Positions 35,560 through 44,641 of a stretch of 64,000 nucleotides of DNA are shown piece after piece. Each line of letters starts with the position of its first letter. Within the stretch, counting starts at the first letter, position 1. The stretch comes from JBALVT01 sp036960305 (GTDB lineage Bacteria > Pseudomonadota > Gammaproteobacteria > Pseudomonadales > Halieaceae): positions 15,279 through 79,278 of the forward strand of contig JBALWA010000017.1 of the NCBI GenBank assembly GCA_036960305.1. The letters run 5' to 3'. A program made the translations under genes and the position numbers. The notes under the pieces are model-generated. The model was not told the origin of the DNA and did no database searches. It was given only the letters and a program-made list of their open reading frames with translations.

Positions 35560-36864
35560 TCAGTTGCGCGGCAGGGCCAGTAGGAAAACCACGGGGCACG
35601 CGCCCTGTCTCGAGGTTAGGCCACCCTGCCAAGCCAAAGGTAAAATCAACGCCTGCTCCGGGCCATAATCCTCACCAGATACAGCTAAATTGCCCTCGAC
35701 AACCATAATCACTCCATAGGCCTGTAACGGGGCAATCTCCAGAACGCCGCTGCCTGACAAGCGGACCCTGCGGACCTCAAAATCCGCAAAATCGACGATT
35801 CTCTCGACTAATACGCCATCCGTTTGCAACAGCGTCTCAAAGGCCTCAGCCGGCGCCGGGTGCAACTGCATCTGCGCCACAGCGGATTCGGTATCCCAAT
35901 GCGATTGGGTCAGCACTTTCTGGGCGAAGGACAGTATTTTCCGCTCGTAGACCGGGGTCTGAAATTCAACCGTGCGCACCCCGTGCTGCAAAGAGTGCGG
36001 CGTGAGTAACGGCACTTTGACTACATCGCCGACTCTCAGGGGCCGGAGATGACTAAACTCATCCATCCTATTACGCCGCTCTATCTCCGCTGAGACCAAC
36101 TGTTCGTCGGGGGTTGAGCCTTCGGGCAAGTCATCGATTTCACGCCGGACCGACTCATATTCCCGCACTGACTGCAGATAACCCTGACGAAACGCATCCC
36201 CATCGCCATTAAACAATGCCAGCTTTTCTTCGTTGAACCCCATTCGAATATAACCCTGCCCATCGGGCCAGGCCGTCTCGTCTACATGGGTAACAACGTA
36301 GACCTCTCTCTTTTCCTCGTGCAACTCAAAATAGAGGTCACCCGTGACCGCTTCAGGTACAGGGTCCAGTATTTTTAGTAACACCAGGGGCTCCCCGGGT
36401 TGGCCGAGACTATTCCCCGGCACTGCCGCCTGCAACCAGGGGATAGGAACTGACCCACCACCTGCATTGACGCAGCAAACCCCCCGCGCCTCCACGCCGG
36501 TGTACCATATTTCCTGCCCCCAGGGCTTAACAATGGCAAGGGAGTCAAAGGAGGCAGGCCTACCGAAAATATATTGAGCCAAACCCAGCTCTTCAGCCCA
36601 CTGCTCGTATTGCTCAGCGGCAGAAAGTCGTGCTTGCACCAGGGGCCGGTCTGTCACCGAGACCCTGAGCTCGCCACCGCGCTGCAGATAGATCGCGCTG
36701 AGAGACTGTCCAGGCTGACTTTCTAACCAGTAGGCCGTGAATTCGAAATCGACCACCAACATTCGATCACCAACCCAGGCCGATTGCTGCCATAGTTCAC
36801 AGCAGCTTCTGGGATCGCCCTGTTGATACTGGATTGATCCTGACTCGGTAATGGGATGTCTCAA
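35560..36864 (-). CDS. Phosphomannose-isomerase-like (class I ManA-type) cupin protein
   Basis: This 434-residue protein resembles type I mannose-6-phosphate isomerases. Visible features are KPWGQEIWYTG near residue 113, LLKILDPVPEAVTGDLYFELHEEK near 160-185 with a likely metal-binding Glu/His, and VPLLTPHSLQHGVRTVEFQTPVYERKILSF near 290. The N-terminal 90 residues do not look like ManA. The canonical QxH metal motif is altered, so activity on mannose-6-phosphate is doubtful. It lies 14 nt downstream of the GH84 gene, so the two probably act in one amino-sugar pathway. Confidence 0.6.
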   Translation of the reverse strand: MRHPITESGSIQYQQGDPRSCCELWQQSAWVGDRMLVVDFEFTAYWLESQPGQSLSAIYLQRGGELRVSVTDRPLVQARLSAAEQYEQWAEELGLAQYIFGRPASFDSLAIVKPWGQEIWYTGVEARGVCCVNAGGGSVPIPWLQAAVPGNSLGQPGEPLVLLKILDPVPEAVTGDLYFELHEEKREVYVVTHVDETAWPDGQGYIRMGFNEEKLALFNGDGDAFRQGYLQSVREYESVRREIDDLPEGSTPDEQLVSAEIERRNRMDEFSHLRPLRVGDVVKVPLLTPHSLQHGVRTVEFQTPVYERKILSFAQKVLTQSHWDTESAVAQMQLHPAPAEAFETLLQTDGVLVERIVDFADFEVRRVRLSGSGVLEIAPLQAYGVIMVVEGNLAVSGEDYGPEQALILPLAWQGGLTSRQGACPVVFLLALPRN

Positions 36865-36878
36865 TGGCGCACCTTTCT

Positions 36879-37940
36879 TTAATCCGTTAAACAGGCTGGG
36901 TCAAAAGTATATTCACCGCGCAGCCAGGCCGCCACTTCCGCAGCCGCGTTACCTGAAAAGCCCCCATACAATCTGGCAAGCTCATGACAACGCCGTTCAC
37001 CCATACCACTCAGACCCAGAGCTTCGAACTCTGTCTTATCCAGAAGTAGCTGCTCATAAGTTTCTCGACCGTAAATTTGGTTGAGCCACGGCTGCTCCTC
37101 CGGGGTCGGGACTCCATAGAGGTCTGCCAACCCATACAAAGCCATCAGAGAAAGTAGCGGCTGATTCATGGGGTTGCAATAATGCCCGGTTAGGCCACCG
37201 GCCAGATCTGGGCCCCTCTGGGACAGAGGCGTACTGTAGAGAAAGTTACTGCGAATCGCGCCGTCATTTACCGGGTAGTTATCCCAAAGCATGACCCTGC
37301 GCCCCAACTCTCCATTAATCCGATCAATATCGGCGCCGCTGATTGACTCTGAACAGACACTGTTGCCTGTCCAGAATATATCGACATCCACTGGCAAATC
37401 ACGGCCCAACTGCCGCCAATAGTTGACTGGCATGTTGCCAAAGTATTTTTCCAGTACCGGATCAAATGAGTAATAGGTTGGGCAGACCAATATTCTGGTA
37501 GATGGCGCCCAGGCGCAAACATCGGCCACGATTTCGGCCTGCCTGTCAGCGAGGGACTCCAGTGCGCCGGGCATATCGTCGAACAGAATGGCCAAGGTCG
37601 GCATTTTCAGCGCTGACAAATATTCTACTTTACGCTTCAATGCTTGCCGCTGGGGATTACCGTAATTTTCGTAGAGCGCATACGGCGATAAACCCACCCC
37701 CCAATCAAGCTCAGCGGCGCTATAGGTTTCCGCTAACTCCTGCAGCTCACCGTGGGTCTCTGACGACCAGAGCTCCTGCCAGCGCCTACGCAAAAACGGA
37801 TCTGACTTTGGGCAATACAGGTAACTATTGAGACCCAGCTGGCTCAAATAACCCGCATAGGCAAGACGGGCCGAATGGGGCCACGGGCGACCATAAAAGC
37901 CCTCTACAACGCCAAGAGAGAATACAGACTGTTCGGTCAT
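36879..37940 (-). CDS. GH84 beta-N-acetylglucosaminidase (O-GlcNAcase homologue), cytoplasmic
   Basis: This 353-residue glycoside hydrolase of the NAGidase/O-GlcNAcase fold has the family opening GVVEGFYGRPW (residues 10-20), NSYLYCPKSDPFLRRRW (38-54) and the catalytic Asp pair D121-D122 in LAILFDDMPG. These residues drive substrate-assisted catalysis in GH84. There is no signal peptide, transmembrane helix or carbohydrate module; it is little more than the catalytic domain, so it should act in the cytoplasm. It leads a two-gene unit with the PMI-like gene. The natural substrate could be imported chito-oligosaccharide, a cell-wall fragment or a glycoconjugate. Confidence 0.78.
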   Translation of the reverse strand: MTEQSVFSLGVVEGFYGRPWPHSARLAYAGYLSQLGLNSYLYCPKSDPFLRRRWQELWSSETHGELQELAETYSAAELDWGVGLSPYALYENYGNPQRQALKRKVEYLSALKMPTLAILFDDMPGALESLADRQAEIVADVCAWAPSTRILVCPTYYSFDPVLEKYFGNMPVNYWRQLGRDLPVDVDIFWTGNSVCSESISGADIDRINGELGRRVMLWDNYPVNDGAIRSNFLYSTPLSQRGPDLAGGLTGHYCNPMNQPLLSLMALYGLADLYGVPTPEEQPWLNQIYGRETYEQLLLDKTEFEALGLSGMGERRCHELARLYGGFSGNAAAEVAAWLRGEYTFDPACLTD

Positions 37941-38260
37941 TCTCTTTGCTTATACCCCGATATAATTATAAGGAATATCTGTAATAACAAAATGTACTAA
38001 AAATAAGGTATTTAATTGTGGAAAATTACCAATTTTGAGCGATACTTAGAATGTAGTCACCTATCCCCTAGCTCAATCAGGTGTCTGCAAGGGCATATCC
38101 TAGTGCTCTTTAAGGAAGCAATTCCTTTATGTTTCACTCCTAATGGTCTTATTGGGTCCCTTTTGGGACCCATTTTTTTTAACCTAATTTTCATAAATTC
38201 AACAGCTTATAAGGTAAAGTTAAAGAGCAGTATCTTCACGCTCACGCGCCTTTTCGTACT
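37941..38260. other. AT-rich intergenic region with a plus-strand transcript signature
   Basis: These 320 nt between two minus-strand genes contain no credible reading frame. They do contain a plus-strand terminator and three further hairpins, described as a candidate small RNA at 38059-38180. Nothing else stands out. Confidence 0.6.
38059..38180 (+). ncRNA. Candidate small RNA (four consecutive hairpins ending in a terminator)
   Basis: Four stems follow each other. The first is CACCT/AGGTG (38058-38062, 38079-38083). The second is a 7-bp stem (38089-38095, 38104-38110, one G-U pair). The third is AAGGAA/TTCCTT with a GCAA tetraloop (38112-38127). The last is an 8-bp terminator stem (38153-38160, 38165-38172) with a TTTT loop and eight T residues (38173-38180). 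A TAGAAT -10 (38047-38052) would start transcription near 38059, giving about 122 nt. The neighbours are both on the minus strand, so this terminator cannot serve them. I do not recognise a known family. Confidence 0.55.
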
Positions 38261-38614
38261 CTACATCGTATGCGTAGGACGGTCCGATGAGAGAGAGCCC
38301 GCCAGATGATTCTCAATTTTAGAGTTGGCCGCTGCATCCTGCTCACTGAACTGCACGCCAATACCTGCCGTACGATTTCCCTGGGCACCGCGTGGAGTTA
38401 CCCAGACGACTGTGCCAGCGATAGGGATCTTCTCCACTTCATCCATCAAGCTTAACAGCATGAAGACTTCATCGCCGACGTTGTAGGGCTTGTTAGTCGG
38501 CACAAATAAACCGCCATACTGCAGGTAGGGCATGTACGCGGAGTACAAGACGGCTTTATCCTTTATCGTCAAGGAGAGGATGCCATTGCGGCTCTGATTA
38601 CTGCTGTCATTCAT
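38261..38614 (-). CDS. pilZ: PilZ domain protein (type IV pilus biogenesis type)
   Basis: This 117-residue protein has the compact PilZ fold (GILSLTIKDKAVLYSAYMPYL, then VGDEVFMLLSLMDEVEKIPIAGTVVWVTPRGAQGNRTAGIGVQF). It lacks the N-terminal RxxxR c-di-GMP-binding motif, as does the founding PilZ of Pseudomonas, which acts in type IV pilus assembly without binding c-di-GMP. Its position after holB in the pabC-mltG-tmk-holB-pilZ order supports this orthology. It is the last gene of the run. Confidence 0.88.
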   Translation of the reverse strand: MNDSSNQSRNGILSLTIKDKAVLYSAYMPYLQYGGLFVPTNKPYNVGDEVFMLLSLMDEVEKIPIAGTVVWVTPRGAQGNRTAGIGVQFSEQDAAANSKIENHLAGSLSSDRPTHTM

Positions 38615-38655
38615 TGTTATATTCCCCAGGTTCCTGTCTGCATATTACCACTATG

Positions 38656-39621
38656 CTAACAGCCCCCCAACTCCTTATGAAAACGTGCAAGCAAAGATTC
38701 GAATAATAACGCTACATTCGGATTTGCGCCTGAATCCACTGCAGCCTGCAAGCGGTGAACCTCATCCAGCAACAAATAACTGGTTCGTGCTTGCGCACCC
38801 ATCTCGCCGCCCTGCCCTTCACGCCGTATAACTCGCTGCAGGTAGGTGCCAAGGTGAGCCAGTGCTTCCTCCGTCGTCACCTGGGACAACAACGACACCA
38901 CCGCCGGAACCGCTGCGCCCCCGCGATGTAGCGACTCCAGCGCCGCAGGTATCGCCACAAAGGTTTCCAAACTCGCATCCTGATAGATTTTCTCGGCCAG
39001 CAACGGGCGCCCGTCTGCAGCGTTGAGCAACTCGACGCTCCTCTCATGTTTTGCTGTCAAAAGGTCCAGCCACGCCAGGCTTTGCTCCTCCGTCGGCACT
39101 GCCAACTTCAGTTGCTGACAGCGCGACCGCACGGTGGCGGGGAGTCCGCTCTGGCGATGGCTAACCAATATCATATAGGTCTCAGGCGTGGGCTCTTCCA
39201 GTGACTTCAGGAGAGCATTGGCAGCGTTGGGGTTCATGTTCTCTGCGGGAGAAAAGACAATCACTTTTCGCTGGCCAAGATTTGCGGTCTTTTGGCCAAA
39301 ATCAACAACCTCTCGTATCTGATCAACTTTTATCATGCGACTTTTGCCTTCAGGCTCAAGCCAGCGAAAATCTCCGTGGCTGCCCACACGACTCATACTA
39401 CAGGCATGACAGCTACCGCAATTGTGACCGGCCACAGGCTGCTGACATAACAACAGCCTCGCCAGAGCCATCGCAAGACGGTTCTTGCCCGTATATTCAA
39501 TGCCCGTCAAGAGCAGTGCGTGGGGTAGTCGCTCGCTGCTAATCTGCTCGTGAAATTGCCGCCATACGTCCGACTGCCAGGGAAGAGGCACACTCACTGT
39601 TGCCAGGTCGATTGCCTCCAT
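38656..39621 (-). CDS. holB: DNA polymerase III delta-prime subunit
   Basis: This clamp-loader subunit of 321 residues has a degenerate nucleotide site (GIEYTGKNRLA) and a four-cysteine zinc module (CQQPVAGHNCGSCHAC) that are typical of delta-prime. LLKSLEEPTPETYMILVSH carries the sensor region, and the arginine-finger motif appears as TVRSRCQQLKL. The start at 39621 is chosen because its ATG overlaps the TAA stop of tmk (TAATG). An upstream in-frame start would lengthen the protein by 10 residues. Confidence 0.92.
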   Translation of the reverse strand: MEAIDLATVSVPLPWQSDVWRQFHEQISSERLPHALLLTGIEYTGKNRLAMALARLLLCQQPVAGHNCGSCHACSMSRVGSHGDFRWLEPEGKSRMIKVDQIREVVDFGQKTANLGQRKVIVFSPAENMNPNAANALLKSLEEPTPETYMILVSHRQSGLPATVRSRCQQLKLAVPTEEQSLAWLDLLTAKHERSVELLNAADGRPLLAEKIYQDASLETFVAIPAALESLHRGGAAVPAVVSLLSQVTTEEALAHLGTYLQRVIRREGQGGEMGAQARTSYLLLDEVHRLQAAVDSGANPNVALLFESLLARFHKELGGC

Positions 39622-40274
39622 TACCCTACTCCGTGCCTTACGGCCCAACATGTCAGTAATTCCCGGCAGACTTTAGAGACCTGATCCTGAACCTGATCCA
39701 GCTCCAGGCTGGCATCAATGACGCGGTACCTGCCGCTGCTCTCCTCTGCCAATTGCAAATAAGTATTTCGCACGCGACGGAAGAAGTCCATGTGCTCCTG
39801 CTCGAAGCGATCCAGATCGCCACGGCCACGCGCTCTTTCCATCCCCACTTCAACCGGGGCGTCCAGCAGCAAGGTATAATCAGGTCGCAGTGACCCCTGC
39901 ACCATCTGTTCCAATTTCCGCACCATTGTGTGATCCATCTGCCGCCCGCCGCCCTGATAAGCATACGTGGCATCGGTAAAGCGGTCGCACAACACCCATT
40001 TACCGGCTGCGAGAGCCGGCTCTATCAGTTGGCTGATATGCTGGGCACGGGCGGCAAACATCAACAACAATTCTGTGGTTTCGCTTACCGGCTCAGAATC
40101 TACCCTGAGCAAGAGGTCCCGGATGTTCTCTGCCAGTGGGGTACCGCCAGGCTCTCGCGTGAGCACCAGATCAAGGCCATGCCCCCGCAGGTATTCCTCA
40201 ATAAAACTGATGTTAGTAGATTTACCTACCCCCTCACCGCCCTCTACTGTTATGAACAAGCCTCTCGCATGCAT
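39621..40274 (-). CDS. tmk: Thymidylate kinase
   Basis: It phosphorylates dTMP to dTDP. The 217-residue protein has a P-loop (VEGGEGVGKSTN, residues about 8-19), the DR(Y/F) motif plus CDRFTDATYAYQGGGRQ, and a lid region with ARGRGDLDRFEQE. The start follows the mltG stop by 4 nt, and the stop overlaps the holB start, so it lies in a tightly packed operon. Confidence 0.96.
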   Translation of the reverse strand: MHARGLFITVEGGEGVGKSTNISFIEEYLRGHGLDLVLTREPGGTPLAENIRDLLLRVDSEPVSETTELLLMFAARAQHISQLIEPALAAGKWVLCDRFTDATYAYQGGGRQMDHTMVRKLEQMVQGSLRPDYTLLLDAPVEVGMERARGRGDLDRFEQEHMDFFRRVRNTYLQLAEESSGRYRVIDASLELDQVQDQVSKVCRELLTCWAVRHGVG

Positions 40275-40278
40275 AGTG

Positions 40279-41307
40279 CTATTTCTTCCCCGGACTGGAA
40301 CGGTAATTCTTGCTTCGGTTTAGCTGGTAACTGCGCACCGCCTTCTGATGTTCTTGCAGCGTCTTCGAGAACACGTGACTGCCATCTCCCTTGGCCACAA
40401 AGTAGAGTGCCTCGCCTTTACCTGGATGCAGTGCTGCATGAATGGATGCCCTGCCAGGTAGCGAAATCGCCGTTGGTGGCAAACCCTTGTGTCTATAGGA
40501 ATTGTAAGGGTTTGACTCATCCTGTAAATGCTTGCGTGTTAAATTGCCGTCGAATGTCGGACCCAGGCCATAGATTACTGATGGATCAGTCTGCAATCGC
40601 ATACGTTTATTCAATCGCAGCACAAACACACCGGCAATTTGCTGGCGCTCCACTGGAACGCCGGTTTCACGCTCGACAATCGAGGCCATTATCAACGCCT
40701 CATAGGCTGTTTCATAGGGCAGCGAAGACTCCTTTCCCGCCCACTCCTGATCAAGCACCGCCTGCATGCGCTGATAAGCGCGCTGTAGAATCTGCCAGTC
40801 GCTCGCGCCTTTGTCATAGCGGTAACTATCAGGGAAAAAGAGCCCTTCGGGCCCTGGGTATGAGGCTGTCAATGTTGTAATACGTTCGTCATGCGTGCCA
40901 GTGAGAAGTCGTTGTAAATGCGGCTGTTGAGCCAATAGTTCAATGGCCCGACTGAGGGTAATGCCCTCTGGGAATGTCACCTGGTACTGAATGACTTTGC
41001 CCTCGTTCAACAGGGACAGCAATTTGCCGGCTGTGGTGCCTGCCGGTATCAGGTACTCACCCCGTTTGATCTTCTCGTCCAGGCCGGTCCACCGACCGTA
41101 AGCCAACAGTAAATAAGGGTAGGAGACAACGCCCTGCTCTTGCATGTGTTCTACAATTGCACGCAGGCGCTGACCGGGTTCGACGACCAGGTGATAACCT
41201 TCAGGGGCAATGGACAGGGGTGCCAGCCAGCGATGCTGTGCCTCCTTCACCAACATGACAACAACTAGAGTTGCCAACAAAAACAACACGAGGATTCGCC
41301 TTATCAT
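40279..41307 (-). CDS. mltG: Endolytic murein transglycosylase MltG
   Basis: This membrane-anchored enzyme cleaves nascent peptidoglycan strands. Its 342 residues have an N-terminal transmembrane helix (RRILVLFLLATLVVVMLV), a LysM-like subdomain and the YceG catalytic domain. The catalytic Glu lies in IMASIVERETG, and YNSYRHKGLPPTAISLPG is also present. It overlaps the pabC stop by 4 nt. Confidence 0.95.
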   Translation of the reverse strand: MIRRILVLFLLATLVVVMLVKEAQHRWLAPLSIAPEGYHLVVEPGQRLRAIVEHMQEQGVVSYPYLLLAYGRWTGLDEKIKRGEYLIPAGTTAGKLLSLLNEGKVIQYQVTFPEGITLSRAIELLAQQPHLQRLLTGTHDERITTLTASYPGPEGLFFPDSYRYDKGASDWQILQRAYQRMQAVLDQEWAGKESSLPYETAYEALIMASIVERETGVPVERQQIAGVFVLRLNKRMRLQTDPSVIYGLGPTFDGNLTRKHLQDESNPYNSYRHKGLPPTAISLPGRASIHAALHPGKGEALYFVAKGDGSHVFSKTLQEHQKAVRSYQLNRSKNYRSSPGKK

Positions 41308-42140
41308 GCGTTCTCACCAAGGTAAACCTGATGTAGCGCGGCGAACATCGGATGGCCACTCCACTTCGTGCTCCCGATGCTGGCGACAGGACATAAGCCC
41401 AGCAAGGTATTGCTGTAGAAGAGTTCCTCTGCCTGCAGCAACTCATCCATGCCCATGGCCACTTCACGCACTTCGACCCCCAGCGCGGGGGCCCACCGAT
41501 CAACGATTAATTGCCTGCGGGTTCCAAGCACCCCGCAGGACGATAACAATGGCGTCTGAATCCTGCCCCCTACCACGGCGAAAATATTACCGCTAATAAC
41601 AGAGACAACACTCCCCTGCTGATCCAGCATTACCATCTCATCTACACCGGCTGCCAAGCGCTCTCGGGCCGCCAGCACCTGGTCCAGTCTATTGAGGTGT
41701 TTGATCCCGGCCAAAGCGGGTTGTGTCGACCAGCGAGTCCCGGCGACAGCAGTAGAAACCGGCTTGGCGGGAACATGCCAATCCCCCGCTACCGGTTCGA
41801 CGCTGATGACAATACGAGGCTTTGGGGCGAGCAAAGGCGCATAGCCACGGGGCCCGCCTCCCCGCGTAACCGTCAGTCGCAAGGCCGATTGCGGCAGCTG
41901 CATTTGGCGCAATTCGACAAGGACCTCGTCCACCTGCCGCTTGACGGCCTCCATGCAATCGGGGACACCCAATGTCTTCAAACCATGCTGAAGCCTGAGA
42001 TAATGATACTCGGGATAGAACAGCCGACCCTGGGCATACAGGAAAGTTTCGAACAAGCCATCGCCAAATGCGAAACCACGATCAGGCAGTGGGACTCCCC
42101 CTGCCTGCTCGCCGTCAACCCAGTGCGTTGCCAGTGACAC
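41304..42140 (-). CDS. pabC: Aminodeoxychorismate lyase
   Basis: This PLP enzyme of fold type IV (278 residues) releases pyruvate from 4-amino-4-deoxychorismate to make p-aminobenzoate for folate. Motifs include GFAFGDGLFETFLY, GIKHLNRLDQVLAARE and GSVVSVISGNIFAVV. The chromosome thus has the normal folate branch here. The fused aminodeoxychorismate synthase at 56-58 kb sends the same intermediate elsewhere. It lies 11 nt after fabF, as in many gammaproteobacteria. Confidence 0.93.
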   Translation of the reverse strand: MSLATHWVDGEQAGGVPLPDRGFAFGDGLFETFLYAQGRLFYPEYHYLRLQHGLKTLGVPDCMEAVKRQVDEVLVELRQMQLPQSALRLTVTRGGGPRGYAPLLAPKPRIVISVEPVAGDWHVPAKPVSTAVAGTRWSTQPALAGIKHLNRLDQVLAARERLAAGVDEMVMLDQQGSVVSVISGNIFAVVGGRIQTPLLSSCGVLGTRRQLIVDRWAPALGVEVREVAMGMDELLQAEELFYSNTLLGLCPVASIGSTKWSGHPMFAALHQVYLGENA

Positions 42141-42151
42141 CTGCCTGGGAA

Positions 42152-43393
42152 TCAGCCCGGCTTGCTGAAGATCAGCGAACCATTGGTGCCGCCAAACCCA
42201 AAAGAATTAGACAGCACGTTGTTGATCGCCATTTCCTGGGCTGTATGGGGAACATAGTTAAGATTACACCCCTCAGCAGGGTTATCCAGGTTGATGGTTG
42301 GAGGGGCAACCTGGTCGCGAATGGCCAGGATAGAAAAAATAGCTTCAACCGAACCGGCTGCGCCCAATAGATGACCTATCATGGACTTGGTAGAACTCAC
42401 CGCTACCTGGCTGGACGCACTACCCATGACGCTTTCCACGGCACGAGTCTCCGCGAGATCACCTGCATTGGTAGAAGTCCCATGGGCGTTAATGTAGTTA
42501 ATCTGGTCGGCTGGAATACCGGCATCGTTTATCGCATTTTGCATCGATGCAGCCGCACCGCGACCATCTTCAGGCGGCAACGTCATGTGGTGGGCGTCAC
42601 CGCTCATACCAAAACCGATGACTTCAGCATAAATTCGGGCACCGCGGGCCTTGGCCGTTTCGTACTCTTCCAACATGATGACACCGGCACCATCCCCAAG
42701 CACAAAGCCGTCCCGATCACGGTCCCACGGCCGTGATGCAGCCTCGGGGTCGTCATTTCGCGTGGACAGCGCCCTGGCCGCGGCAAAGCCACCTAGACCC
42801 ACAGGTGTGGTAGCCATTTCCGCGCCACCCACCAGCATCGCGTCGGCATCGCCCAAAGCGATCATCCGCGCGCCCAGGCCAATGTTGTGTGTACCCGTGG
42901 TGCAGGCAGTAACGACGGCAAGGTTGGGCCCCTGCATGCCGTATTTAACAGACAGGTTACCGGCAATCATATTGATGATAGACCCGGGAACAAAAAATGG
43001 TGAGATTCTTCTTGGACCGGAGGTGTTTACAATTTCTGTGTTCTTCTCGATTTGGCCAATGCCGCCAATGCCGGAACCGATAGCACAACCGACTCGACTC
43101 GCGTTCTGTTCGGTGATCTCCAGCCCTGAGTCATCCATAGCCTGGATACCTGCAGCCATACCGTATTGGACGAACGTATCCATTTTGCGCGCGTCTTTGG
43201 GGGGAATATAAGCCGAAATGTCGAAGTCTTTAACGCTAGCGCTAAATTTTGTGCTGTAGGCGGATACATCGAAACTTTCAATGGGCGCTGCGCCGCTTTT
43301 ACCCGCTAATATATTAGTCCAGGTCTCTTCCACCGTGTGCCCAATGGGGCTCACCATACCCATCCCTGTGACTACAACTCTTCTGCCAATCAC
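42152..43393 (-). CDS. fabF: Beta-ketoacyl-ACP synthase II
   Basis: This condensing enzyme of fatty acid elongation has 413 residues and the Cys-His-His triad. Cys lies in VTACTTGTHNIG (near residue 163), His in NAHGTSTNAGD (near 303) and His in SMIGHLLGAAGS (near 340). It is separated from acpP by a terminator that probably gives partial read-through and lets acpP be expressed at a higher level. Confidence 0.97.
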   Translation of the reverse strand: MIGRRVVVTGMGMVSPIGHTVEETWTNILAGKSGAAPIESFDVSAYSTKFSASVKDFDISAYIPPKDARKMDTFVQYGMAAGIQAMDDSGLEITEQNASRVGCAIGSGIGGIGQIEKNTEIVNTSGPRRISPFFVPGSIINMIAGNLSVKYGMQGPNLAVVTACTTGTHNIGLGARMIALGDADAMLVGGAEMATTPVGLGGFAAARALSTRNDDPEAASRPWDRDRDGFVLGDGAGVIMLEEYETAKARGARIYAEVIGFGMSGDAHHMTLPPEDGRGAAASMQNAINDAGIPADQINYINAHGTSTNAGDLAETRAVESVMGSASSQVAVSSTKSMIGHLLGAAGSVEAIFSILAIRDQVAPPTINLDNPAEGCNLNYVPHTAQEMAINNVLSNSFGFGGTNGSLIFSKPG

Positions 43394-43435
43394 CAGTCCG
43401 ACTCCTATGTTATTGCTCTCAATGATACCCTAAAT

Positions 43436-43469
43436 AAAAAAAGCCGCTCTATTAATCAATAGAAACGGC
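43436..43469 (-). terminator. Rho-independent terminator after acpP
   Basis: On the minus strand a stem of about 11 bp with one bulge (43443-43453, 43458-43469) and a 4-nt loop is followed by seven T residues (43442 down to 43436). It lies between acpP and fabF. Confidence 0.8.
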
Positions 43470-43492
43470 CTTTCCGGAATGAGAGTGTAAAA

Positions 43493-43729
43493 TCAGGCGA
43501 GATTATTGTTGATATAATCTATAGCCAGTTTAACTGTGGTAATTTTCTCAGCTTCTTCGTCCGGAATCTCTGTTTCGAATTCTTCCTCAAGGGCCATCAC
43601 CAGTTCGACAGTATCCAAGGAGTCTGCACCCAGATCTTCAACGAAAGATGCCTCAGTCTGCACTTCTTCTTCTTTTACGCCAAGTTGCTCAGCTACGATT
43701 TTCTTAACGCGTTCTTCAATGCTGCTCAT
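43493..43729 (-). CDS. acpP: Acyl carrier protein
   Basis: This 78-residue acidic carrier of growing acyl chains begins MSSIEERVKKIVAEQLG. The phosphopantetheine attachment Ser lies in the DSL motif of EDLGADSLDTVELVM. The start at 43729 matches the family; an upstream GTG at 43741 would add four atypical residues. It is followed by its own terminator. Confidence 0.98.
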   Translation of the reverse strand: MSSIEERVKKIVAEQLGVKEEEVQTEASFVEDLGADSLDTVELVMALEEEFETEIPDEEAEKITTVKLAIDYINNNLA

Positions 43730-43869
43730 GATCTTTGTCACTCCTGATTAGTACGGTTACAAACCTGTTAAAGCGGCTTGAGGGCGCATTTTACTCTGTT
43801 TTTCCAAAGAGTAATAATGTTTTTTAAGGCCCCGGCAAATATTCGCCCATTTCATGGCATGGCGGGCAA

Positions 43870-44613
43870 TTATGTCATGTACATCCCGCCGTTGATATGC
43901 AGCGTATCACCCGTGATATAAGCGGCCTCTTCACTGCATAGAAATCCGACCGCAGCAGCGATTTCTTCAGGAGCACCCAACCGACCCAGGGGGATCTGGC
44001 CCATCATAAGCCCCTTCTGGTCCTCAGTTAACTCACGGGTCATATCCGTATCGATAAATCCGGGGGCGACACAATTGACTGTTATTGCCCGAGACCCCAC
44101 TTCTTTTGCCAGCGCGCGCGAAAAGCCTTCGGCACCCGCCTTGGTCGCTGCATAGTTGCTCTGCCCGGCATTGCCCATTGAACCGACAACGGACGTGATA
44201 TTGACGATGCGTCCCCAGCGAGCCTTGGTCATACCCCGAAGACAAGCCTTGCTAACACGATAGAGGGCGCTGAGGTTGGTCTGGATCACATCGTCCCACT
44301 CTTCTGTTTTCATGCGCATGAGAAGGTTATCACGGGTAATACCGGCATTGTTGACCAGCACCAGGGGCGCGCCATACTGCTCGCCTATCGCCTTGAGTAC
44401 AGCGGTAACATCTTCGCCTTTTGAGACATCCAGCTTCATTCCACAACCCGCATTGCCTGCCGCCACCAAATATTCGGTAATGCGCCCAGCGCCCGCTTCA
44501 GAGGTTGCCGTGCCAACTACGAGATACCCGGCGGTGGCCAAACGTTCAGCAATCGCCTTTCCAATACCCCGACTGGCACCGGTAACCAATGCAACTTTTT
44601 GATCTTCGCTCAT
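43870..44613 (-). CDS. fabG: 3-oxoacyl-ACP reductase
   Basis: This NADPH-dependent short-chain dehydrogenase (247 residues) reduces 3-oxoacyl-ACP. It has the cofactor motif TGASRGIGKAIAE, the NNAG motif, and the Ser-Tyr-Lys triad in NITSVVGSMGNAGQSNYAATKAG. The ending GDTLHINGGMYM is typical. It lies between fabD and acpP in the canonical order. Confidence 0.97.
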   Translation of the reverse strand: MSEDQKVALVTGASRGIGKAIAERLATAGYLVVGTATSEAGAGRITEYLVAAGNAGCGMKLDVSKGEDVTAVLKAIGEQYGAPLVLVNNAGITRDNLLMRMKTEEWDDVIQTNLSALYRVSKACLRGMTKARWGRIVNITSVVGSMGNAGQSNYAATKAGAEGFSRALAKEVGSRAITVNCVAPGFIDTDMTRELTEDQKGLMMGQIPLGRLGAPEEIAAAVGFLCSEEAAYITGDTLHINGGMYMT

Positions 44614-44641
44614 GGTGTGATTCCTTTATAGTGTTTTAAAG

